Below are positions 14,582 through 20,968 of a DNA stretch of 20,968 nt, piece after piece; position 1 is the stretch's first letter; every line of letters begins with the position of its first letter. This DNA comes from Coemansia sp. RSA 922. Its lineage: Eukaryota > Kickxellomycota > Kickxellomycetes > Kickxellales > Kickxellaceae. The DNA lies in assembly GCA_027577415.1 (NCBI GenBank), contig JANBQS010000326.1:1-20968 (forward strand), written 5' to 3'. The notes under the pieces are model-generated. The model was not told the DNA's origin, did no database searches, and saw only the letters and a list, made by a program, of their open reading frames with translations. Made by a program: the position numbers and the translations under genes.

Positions 14582-17089
14582 CTAGCTAATATTTTCCTGC
14601 ACCTTGAACGCGTCCCAGGCCTCGTTAAGCGAGCTAAACACGCTGGAAGAGATCATTTTCGTCCTCAGATCGATATTCTGGCCAAGCTTGTCCGGGTGAA
14701 GTTTGGCGATGGCACGCATATACGCGCGCTTGACCTTGTTTGGCTCCAAAATCTCGTGCATACCAATAGGAGTAAACTCTGGCAACAGCGTGTGCAAACT
14801 CGACAACAGGGCGCGGATATTTTGCTGCTTCCCATCCCGCCATCTTTTGAGCTCTGCATCGACCTGGTCCAGCAGCACGAACCGCTGGTCCTCCTCGTCG
14901 CGCTTGGCCTGGTCCTTTTTGCGCAGCTCCGCCACAGCCACAGAGTTCTCGGTCTGCATTGTTAAGATGTTGCTATTGCCACTCTTGACAGCGTTGAGCG
15001 ATATCGAGGCAAAGACACTGGCAATATCCTCTGGCTTCGACTCTGCCATGGGTTTGGGAGTAGCAGACTTTGACGCGGGCTGGCTGATTCCCAGTGCCTT
15101 TTCGCACCGCTGAATGCCCCGCGTTGACTGCTGGCGCTGCCCAGAGTCGCGCGCAACCTCGCGCAAGGCCTTCCAGTCGCCGAGTCCCTCGCGGTAGTTC
15201 TCGCCAGCCTCGTAGGCCTCCGCCCTGCGCTGTAGACACTTTGCTCGCTGATCAACCACATCTACGCGGCCCGCAGCTGCCAGTTCAATGACGCCGTTTG
15301 ATTGATATTGGTCGCAGAGATCCAGCGCCAAAGTGCAATCAGCGGATGCGCTCTTTGCTTCGCCATTGCGTGCGTACGCAAGTGCACGATTGTTGTACAG
15401 TACTATGAGGAGCGGGTGGGTGCTAGAGTGCCGAGAAACGCTGGCAATAGCCAGCGCATACCCTGTAATGGCATCGCCAAACTGTCCTAGCTTGAACTGG
15501 TCGTTGGCTCTAGTCTTGGCAGCAGTCGACTCTTGAAGCAAATGGTCGGGTACGGGTGGGATAGACGCAGGGCTAGATCTAGCCGGGCTGGCTCTCGCAA
15601 TACTAGAGCTCTTGACAGAAGCGCTGGTCTGAGGCGCAGATGGGCCAGATGGGCTCAACCGGCTTTGACTGTACGACATCTGTGCCGTACTGGGGCTAGA
15701 GGCGCGGTTTCTAGGGTCGGCAACTCTGGGCTCTGGTTGCCACACATTTTGCTTACCATGGCGATTACTAGACATGTAGGCATCCCGATCATCGTCAGAC
15801 GAAGACGAGTCATAGTCGCGATAGTGCTGAGTTGACGGGAGATACTCACTCTCTAGAGAGCGACCAGTGCCCTGAGAAGAATTAGGCTTGCGCTGGTCCA
15901 TGACGGTCTCTTGCAACTCCATGACTTTCTTCTTGCCAATAGCAAACCACGAGTTTGCCTGCTTCCAGACATTCGTTCCCAGCTCATTCGCTGTAGCCAA
16001 CAGCTTGTCAGCACCAGGAACCTTGGCAGACGCCGCGAAAGACGACTGGCTAGCAGCCGTGCTCCCCCGTCCAGAGGATTTATTGCGGCGAGGGTCGTCG
16101 TAATAAAAGCCAGTACCATCATCGTCATCAGACGAGTCCTTGCCGCCATTGCCAGTCGGTCTGTCCAAGTAAGTAGTTTGAGGCTTTGTACGAGCTTGCT
16201 GTTGCTGCCGTATACGCTGATGCGAAGGTTGCTGCTCAGACATTTGGCGCGCTGTCGCTTGCTGCTCTCGCAATAATTGAACCGCCGCTCGCGTGCTACC
16301 CGCGATCTCCAGTGCTGCTACCGCCTGCTCAGCCGAAAACCCATACTCCACAACCTGAGCAATCTCAAAGTCCCGATCACCAAACGGCTCCTTGCGCACG
16401 ACCACAGGCGAGCCAACGTCCATGGGAATCGGGTCATCGTCGCTGCTAGTATCACCAGCATATACTGGGCGACCAAGGTTTCCATTAGGCGTCCGAGTAC
16501 TCTGCGCACCAACAGGCGCAGCGGCTGCTGGCACGGCCGGTGTTGACAAAAATCCAGCAAACGGGTCAAAATCAAGAGCATTGGCCGCAGCCAAGCGTGT
16601 CGGTGGTTTCTGAGGCACGGGGGTGCGAGAAGCAGACCGCGACGCATCAGCCTGCTCCAGCGCATCAAAGTTCCACGTATCGACCGCCGACTTGCTATTA
16701 CCGCTCGCTGCCACAGGTGTGAGCGACCTCGCACCCACTTGCTGTTGCATGCTAAAGGGCGAGCTGGATCGGGACTGTCCCTCGAGAATCTGCTGCCGCT
16801 CACGTAGCGTCATCTTTGCTGATGAACTCCGGGCAGCTGAGGACGATGATGTGAACGACACCAACTCGCCAAATGGGTCGTCCTTTGCATCCTTTTGTAC
16901 GCTACTGGCGGCATTACCAAGCGAGCTACCAGAGCGGTTCGCAGCGGACACGGTCTTTACCCCAGAATTCATGTTGGGCGAGTAATTCGGTGTCAATGAG
17001 CCCGAGCGAGGACCAGATGAGCCTCCACCAATGGCATTGCCAGTCTGCTGCTGCTTGCTCGACCAGTTCAGTCCAGCCAGATCATCCAT
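14582..17089 (-). CDS. SWA2: Auxilin-like J-protein, Swa2 type
   Basis: A co-chaperone that recruits Hsp70 to clathrin-coated vesicles and drives uncoating. From ATG 17089 the protein has 835 residues. The frame is open to 17257, but that codon is TTG and the extra 56 residues look like translated leader. Domain order: a disordered Ser/Pro-rich N-terminus with DPF motifs at 71-73 and 175-177 (adaptor-appendage type), a UBA domain at about 238-275 (FEIAQVVEYGFSAEQAVAAL), a long low-complexity linker, a TPR region at about 518-668 (YNNRALAYARNGEAKSASADC), and a C-terminal J domain at about 756-831 with the HPD tripeptide at 798-800. UBA-TPR-J is the order in yeast Swa2. The HPD is intact, so Hsp70 stimulation should be possible. 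Three Ser-Ser-Asp-Asp-Asp clusters lie in the linker. It is longer than yeast Swa2 because of the linker. Confidence 0.92.
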   Translation of the reverse strand: MDDLAGLNWSSKQQQTGNAIGGGSSGPRSGSLTPNYSPNMNSGVKTVSAANRSGSSLGNAASSVQKDAKDDPFGELVSFTSSSSAARSSSAKMTLRERQQILEGQSRSSSPFSMQQQVGARSLTPVAASGNSKSAVDTWNFDALEQADASRSASRTPVPQKPPTRLAAANALDFDPFAGFLSTPAVPAAAAPVGAQSTRTPNGNLGRPVYAGDTSSDDDPIPMDVGSPVVVRKEPFGDRDFEIAQVVEYGFSAEQAVAALEIAGSTRAAVQLLREQQATARQMSEQQPSHQRIRQQQQARTKPQTTYLDRPTGNGGKDSSDDDDGTGFYYDDPRRNKSSGRGSTAASQSSFAASAKVPGADKLLATANELGTNVWKQANSWFAIGKKKVMELQETVMDQRKPNSSQGTGRSLESEYLPSTQHYRDYDSSSSDDDRDAYMSSNRHGKQNVWQPEPRVADPRNRASSPSTAQMSYSQSRLSPSGPSAPQTSASVKSSSIARASPARSSPASIPPVPDHLLQESTAAKTRANDQFKLGQFGDAITGYALAIASVSRHSSTHPLLIVLYNNRALAYARNGEAKSASADCTLALDLCDQYQSNGVIELAAAGRVDVVDQRAKCLQRRAEAYEAGENYREGLGDWKALREVARDSGQRQQSTRGIQRCEKALGISQPASKSATPKPMAESKPEDIASVFASISLNAVKSGNSNILTMQTENSVAVAELRKKDQAKRDEEDQRFVLLDQVDAELKRWRDGKQQNIRALLSSLHTLLPEFTPIGMHEILEPNKVKRAYMRAIAKLHPDKLGQNIDLRTKMISSSVFSSLNEAWDAFKVQENIS

Positions 17090-17264
17090 ATCGCTCCAAA
17101 AAGAGGTGTGTGTTAGTACTAGAAATATAAGCGAATCACTGCCAACAACCGATGGGAGAGAAATTAGAGAAAAGAGTGTATACAGATAAATTGACCAAAA
17201 AAAAATGACAAATGAAAGGAACCAGAGCTTTTGACTGGTGGTCTCATCCCCCCTCAAACTCTGA

Positions 17265-17270
17265 TTTATT
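17265..17270 (-). terminator. Polyadenylation signal of CWC15
   Basis: TTTATT on the plus strand reads AATAAA on the coding strand, about 36 bases after the CWC15 stop codon and before the SWA2 promoter. Confidence 0.4.
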
Positions 17271-17305
17271 TTTTTCCGCAGAACAACTTCGATCGAGAAA
17301 GTAAG

Positions 17306-17992
17306 CTAGTGAATATATTTCTTCATAAATTTGCGATGAAAGTCGGACCTTAGCATATCGTTGACAAAGCGTTTCTTGGGTTTACCGTCATCGCCTTGAG
17401 CCTGATTCTTAAACACTACGTCATCGTCCCAACGCCGTTTAACCGAAAAATCGCGTTTACTCAACAACGGATTATCTCCCAAGAACGAAGTCTTTGAGTC
17501 TCCGTCAAGCAGTCGTTGTTCAAGTGCATCCTGTTCCTCACGAGCCTTTTCCTCTGCTCGTTCGCGCTTAATTTTCTCCAGCTCTCTCATCAACATCGCA
17601 GTCTCATCCTCATCATCGCTATCCTCGTCATCCTCCGACTCACTCCCACCACCCCCATCGTCATCGTCACTACTATCGTCTTCAGAGACGGCATCCAGTC
17701 GCTGCGCCATCTCGATATATCGCGTCTTGGCATTCTCCAACTGCGCTTTACTCTCCTCTGATAAACTACCTCCTTCGTCAGAGTCCCGTTTAGCTCGGAA
17801 ATGCGCTTGCTCGGCTTCGGCCAACTCGCGCTTCAGGTCTTCTATAGTATATTCATCTTGAGTTCCCTGTCCCGGCCTTCTTGTCTTTAGTTTTGTGTGG
17901 CTAGGCAAGTCCTTCGCGGAGGTCATAAATGTAAGCTCATTAGGAGCCTTGCCCTTGGCAGGGTCAAACGTAGGACGAGCAGCGGTAGTCAT
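17306..17992 (-). CDS. CWC15: Pre-mRNA splicing factor Cwc15/Cwf15
   Basis: A small component of the Prp19-associated spliceosome. The 228-residue protein begins MTTAARPTFDPAKG, the family's conserved N-terminus, and has KDLPSHTKLKTR at 27-38. A charged helical region is at 47-100, and an acidic Asp/Glu/Ser stretch is at 102-130. The C-terminus ends with RRWDDDVVFKN at 186-196 and KKRFVNDMLRSDFHRKFMKKYI at 206-227, the most conserved block of the family. Length and domain order match the family, and no residue block is missing. Start ATG at 17992. It sits 135 bp downstream of eIF3d and 216 bp upstream of SWA2, all on the same strand, each with its own 3' signals. Its presence implies an active spliceosome even though most genes here have no intron. 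Confidence 0.95.
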   Translation of the reverse strand: MTTAARPTFDPAKGKAPNELTFMTSAKDLPSHTKLKTRRPGQGTQDEYTIEDLKRELAEAEQAHFRAKRDSDEGGSLSEESKAQLENAKTRYIEMAQRLDAVSEDDSSDDDDGGGGSESEDDEDSDDEDETAMLMRELEKIKRERAEEKAREEQDALEQRLLDGDSKTSFLGDNPLLSKRDFSVKRRWDDDVVFKNQAQGDDGKPKKRFVNDMLRSDFHRKFMKKYIH

Positions 17993-18092
17993 GCGTATTG
18001 AAAATAAAGATTTAAAAGATATTTGAACATGTCAGAAATATCACCACCAACAAATTTTCGCCCGATTTCAATTTCAGTTGCTCAAGCGTGTA

Positions 18093-18098
18093 TTTATT
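18093..18098 (-). terminator. Polyadenylation signal of eIF3d
   Basis: TTTATT on the plus strand reads AATAAA on the coding strand, about 30 bases after the eIF3d stop codon. Confidence 0.45.
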
Positions 18099-18127
18099 TT
18101 TATGGGCAAGTCACAAGACACTAAATA

Positions 18128-19882
18128 TTAAAAGTCAGCAGCACCGTCCTCGACACCAGCAGCAGTCGAAGCGTCGTCCTCGCCGTTGTCCTCAAAGGCG
18201 CCAGCAGGAACCGAGTAGATTTTAATAAGAGGCTTGTTAGGGTCACGCATGATAACATAGCGGCCCTCAGGCATCTCGAGACACATATCGACGAGAGCCT
18301 TGACAATACCCCAACCGCTGTACTCGCTGAAGCCAAGCTGCGAGATGAAATCCGAAGGACGGTAAGTCTGGAAGCCAAGGACACCGTGGCGGGTACGGTC
18401 ACGAGGCGAGACACGCGAGACAAATCCAACCTTGAGCTGCTCGGCGCCAGCCAGAACAGCCTGGAAAGCCCAGCGAGCCAGCTTGGTCGCGTTGTTCTTC
18501 ATCTCAGTAGCGACAACTGCGCCACGCTGCGAGTCCAGCTTCTGGCGCCAGTCCAGCGCCTTGCCAGCACCCACCGCAGTGATGTCGTGCTGCGTAAGCG
18601 CACGGATAAACATCTGCTTCTTCGTCTGCCCGCTAATCACCACACCGTCCACCTCAGTACGGATGGCCATGAGGACGCGCTCACCAATCACAACATCCTC
18701 CTCCTCCTCATCGTCGTCGTCGTGGCTAGGCTTGCCAGCACGAGCGCTGAGGTCAAACAGACGGTAGCGGTACGCGTTGTCGTCGGGAGTCTCGCCAGCC
18801 TCGTTCTGCTCATTGAAGGGGTTGGGGTTCTCGTAGTTGATCGTTCTCTGCTCAGTAACCTGCTTAATATAGTTGTAGGTGGCATCACGAGCCTCAACAG
18901 CAAGCATAGACGCCGAGTTGATCGAGTTGGGCTCCTTCTCGCTAGCCTCAGCAGGCGGGATCTGCGCGTTCTCGTTGACCGAGGGGAAGTCCAAGGGTCC
19001 GCCGTCGCGCTTGTCAAAGAACAGCTTGTCGCCCACACGGTTGACCACAACATCCCAGGCGCTCATCGACACGGTCGACGCCATGAGAGTGGCAATAACA
19101 GAGTCGGTAGCAAACACCTTGACGTCGCCAGCCTTCTCCGAAAGCTTGGTCAGAACAGGGTCCTCGCTGGCCGTAGCATTGTAGCGCACAGAGCCCGAGA
19201 CCTTGAGCGGGCGCTCCAACCGAGTGTTAACACGGTCGTACCCTTGGTCATACACGCCGACGCTTCCATAGAAGCCGATATCCTTGGGCTCACGCACCGA
19301 GAAGCTAAGGTCGCGCATGCGGCTGAACTCAATATCCTGCACCAGCTCCCACTCGTCAGTAGGCTTGACACTAGCATAGCGGTGGTGCTGCTCACGGTCG
19401 TTGTCGCGCCATCCAAAGCGCTTACGGAATCCACCAGCACCGCCAGCAAACTTGCCACCACGCCCGCCACCATAGCCCAGTCTCTGCATACCACCACGTC
19501 CACCACGTCCACCGCGGGCTCCACCACGGGCACCGCCTCCATGGACAGCGCGCACAGCGATCTTCTTCACGGCAGTGCCGCGGTTATCAACCAGCGAGAA
19601 GGACTCCTCGTCGGCCTCAGCCTGGAAGACAAACGCAGAAGCAGAGTTGCTGCCGTAGGTCTGCTGGACCATGTCACGACGTCCACGGTTACGTCCTCCA
19701 TCGCGCTGGTCGCGAGTGTCGGCGGGGCTAATCCAATTGGCTACGCGATTGATCTTGTCGCTCTTTGAGAATGGAATGTAAGGAATGTCTCTGATTTCCT
19801 TGGCCTGCTTCGTGTTCGATGGGCCCCAGCCCTTGGGATTGTCAAAGACAGTGGGAAGAGTAAAGCTAGGGAGGTCGCTCAT
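18128..19882 (-). CDS. Translation initiation factor eIF3 subunit d
   Basis: A subunit of the eIF3 complex on the 40S ribosome. In animals eIF3d also has cap-binding activity. The 584-residue protein starts MSDLPSFTLPTVFDNPKGWGPS, the conserved eIF3d opening, with DIPYIPFSKSDKINRVANW at 32-50. An RGG/Gly-rich RNA-binding stretch is at about 115-152, followed by FGWRD and DEWELVQDIEFSRM at 176-189. The rest (about 190-550) is the conserved cap-binding-type domain, including FDKRDGGPLDFPSVNE. The C-terminus is acidic (EDNGEDDASTAAGVEDG). Start ATG at 19882. As in INO1, TTA, CTA and TCA codons are missing over about 460 codons, giving a long antisense frame and indicating strong codon bias. It is the eIF3d/Moe1 family without a close alternative. 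Confidence 0.96.
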   Translation of the reverse strand: MSDLPSFTLPTVFDNPKGWGPSNTKQAKEIRDIPYIPFSKSDKINRVANWISPADTRDQRDGGRNRGRRDMVQQTYGSNSASAFVFQAEADEESFSLVDNRGTAVKKIAVRAVHGGGARGGARGGRGGRGGMQRLGYGGGRGGKFAGGAGGFRKRFGWRDNDREQHHRYASVKPTDEWELVQDIEFSRMRDLSFSVREPKDIGFYGSVGVYDQGYDRVNTRLERPLKVSGSVRYNATASEDPVLTKLSEKAGDVKVFATDSVIATLMASTVSMSAWDVVVNRVGDKLFFDKRDGGPLDFPSVNENAQIPPAEASEKEPNSINSASMLAVEARDATYNYIKQVTEQRTINYENPNPFNEQNEAGETPDDNAYRYRLFDLSARAGKPSHDDDDEEEEDVVIGERVLMAIRTEVDGVVISGQTKKQMFIRALTQHDITAVGAGKALDWRQKLDSQRGAVVATEMKNNATKLARWAFQAVLAGAEQLKVGFVSRVSPRDRTRHGVLGFQTYRPSDFISQLGFSEYSGWGIVKALVDMCLEMPEGRYVIMRDPNKPLIKIYSVPAGAFEDNGEDDASTAAGVEDGAADF

Positions 19883-20190
19883 TTGGTCAAAAACTCTCTT
19901 TAATAGAAGTGTAAATGTGAAAACGTAAAAGCGAGTTCAAAAAAATAAAAGCGTAGACAAAAATTGCAAGGATTCAACTCATCTGCTGCATAAAAAATTT
20001 TGCAAGTCTCCCCTTTGCCCCCTTTTGCAAATCGTGATTGGACAAAGGGCAAAGGCCTTGATTAAGTTAGCGTAAATTAGATCACAACTTGGAAGTAATA
20101 AACGTCTTTTGGCTGCGCTTGGGATATACAGCCACATTCGCCATCGTCGGCTCAACAACAACGGCAAGCATATCCTCGGTGGAATTTTCT
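19883..20190. promoter_or_regulatory. Upstream region of eIF3d, divergent from the right-edge frame
   Basis: On the eIF3d coding strand this reads CCAATC (plus strand GATTGG at 20035-20040), then TTTGCAAAAGG, a GGGCAAAGGGG block and a second TTGCAAAA, about 110-160 bp before the start codon. CCTTTGCCC (20012-20020) and GGGCAAAGG (20047-20055) form a 9-bp inverted repeat with the CCAAT box between the arms. It is plausibly the eIF3d promoter. Confidence 0.45.
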
Positions 20191-20727
20191 ATGAGACGCG
20201 TTGCGCAGATAATTAGTAGCCGTCTGATCCCGTGGCTGTGCCAGGAGGCATATTGCACCAGCCTACCTCATCGCATCACCATGACCATTAGCGAGAAGAA
20301 GCAGGCTTGTTTACAGGATCTTACGAGCAATAAAAAAAGTCGGCTACACGAATTGCTCAGATCATGTCGCTGGGGTTTGTATGCTCGAAGTTTGTACACT
20401 ACAGAACGCCGATTATCCATTGGCTTCTAGGCGCCATGGCAGTTTAGCCCACACAGTGCCAAGAGTGTGGCAGTAACTCTATCTCAAAACCATGCCGCAG
20501 ACTGCATTGGTGCCACCACTAAGCTTGGCCCTATAATTGCAACTGCTCTCCGCAAGCTACGCGGACAACGAAGGCAATGGCTTCTACAAGCGTATGTCAT
20601 TGATGCCGCGCTCATGACTCTAAACAAGAACGATATGACTATTACGACTCAGATCATGCTGCCCATTGACAAGATCTACACCCAATACCTCGGCAGACGC
20701 TTGCTTATGAAGCAGCTCACGTATTGA
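20191..20727 (+). CDS. Unrecognised gene, one candidate intron or a nonsense-broken pseudogene
   Basis: One reading frame is open from 20071 to TGA 20727 except for a single TAG at 20428-20430; random DNA of this composition would hold about ten stops. The first ATG is at 20191, with a weak context. A GTATGC donor at 20379 and a TTTAG acceptor ending at 20447 enclose 69 nt, exactly 23 codons including the TAG, so splicing would leave a continuous protein of about 155 residues. No good branch-point sequence was seen. Alternatively the gene is a recent pseudogene. The predicted protein is basic (ALRKLRGQRRQWLLQAYV, YLGRRLLMKQLTY) with no domain I recognise; the open frame before 20191 could mean an undetected upstream exon. 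Confidence 0.4.
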
Positions 20728-20801
20728 GCGCTTGAGTAGACATCAGTATTCTACGCGCGGGCTTCTAAGCCTCTCCTTATTTTGCGATGGTTCAGTTAAG
20801 A

Positions 20802-20820
20802 GTCTGATCGCCAATCAGAC
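20802..20820. repeat. Perfect 7-bp hairpin after the right-edge frame
   Basis: GTCTGAT, loop CGCCA, then ATCAGAC, 75 bases after the TGA at 20727. It may be part of the 3' end of that transcript or chance. Nothing else was recognised between 20728 and 20968. Confidence 0.35.
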
Positions 20821-20968
20821 GCTACTATTTCTTTTTCCCGACAGGCCTTTTTTACTTAGCAGCAGCTAGCACTTTCAACAGCGAGCGATACGCTTGGTAT
20901 CAATGAAAACACATCTTTTTTCTTATCTCCAATAAGGCCATAGATAAGACGCCAAAGCAAAGACATGC

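Noticed and set aside
17090..17257. 56-residue N-terminal extension of SWA2 with a hydrophobic segment
   Set aside because: The codon at 17257 is TTG; the first ATG is at 17089, where the typical protein start MDDLAGLNW begins.
18386..19768. 460-codon frame on + over eIF3d
   Set aside because: Same explanation as for INO1: antisense register shadow of a highly biased gene.
20379..20430. 52-nt GT-AG intron ending at TTCTAG
   Set aside because: Its length shifts the frame into an early stop, whereas the 69-nt alternative keeps the frame open.

Overview
The window looks like nuclear DNA of a fungus. It encodes eIF3 subunit d, the spliceosome factor Cwc15, tRNA-splicing endonuclease subunit Sen2, Pus1-type pseudouridine synthase, inositol-3-phosphate synthase and a Swa2-type auxilin, which rules out a prokaryote. 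The recognised genes read as single uninterrupted frames, spacers are often 110-220 bp, and promoters carry T-rich tracts. The GGPP synthase is of the animal-like type and the CsbD-like genes are a fungal trait. I infer an intron-poor early-diverging (zygomycete-grade) fungus, but the exact group cannot be fixed from sequence alone.

Layout. Left block (534-6304): PUS1, GGPP synthase and SEN2 in tandem on +, then INO1 on - converging on SEN2. Middle block (6305-14581): an accessory-looking, partly AT-rich region with two CsbD-like stress-protein genes on +, a small orphan gene on - between them, and two tandem MFS monocarboxylate-type transporters on -. Right block (14582-19882): SWA2/auxilin, CWC15 and eIF3d, all on -. 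At the right edge (20191-20727, +) is an unrecognised reading frame interrupted by one stop codon that a 69-nt GT-AG intron would remove exactly in frame.

The outer blocks are housekeeping: tRNA maturation, isoprenoid and inositol supply, clathrin uncoating, splicing and translation initiation. The middle block is the unusual part. Both gene families are duplicated. The CsbD copies keep near-identical ends around a strongly diverged centre, and share a promoter layout (an AGGAGTAGGGG element and a TATA box at the same distance from the start). CRE/ATF-like and AGGGG stress-type motifs cluster upstream of the first CsbD gene and of the orphan gene. I read this as a small stress-responsive island built by local duplication. 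That is an inference from motifs and gene content. I saw no CRISPR array, rRNA, convincing tRNA or recognisable transposon.
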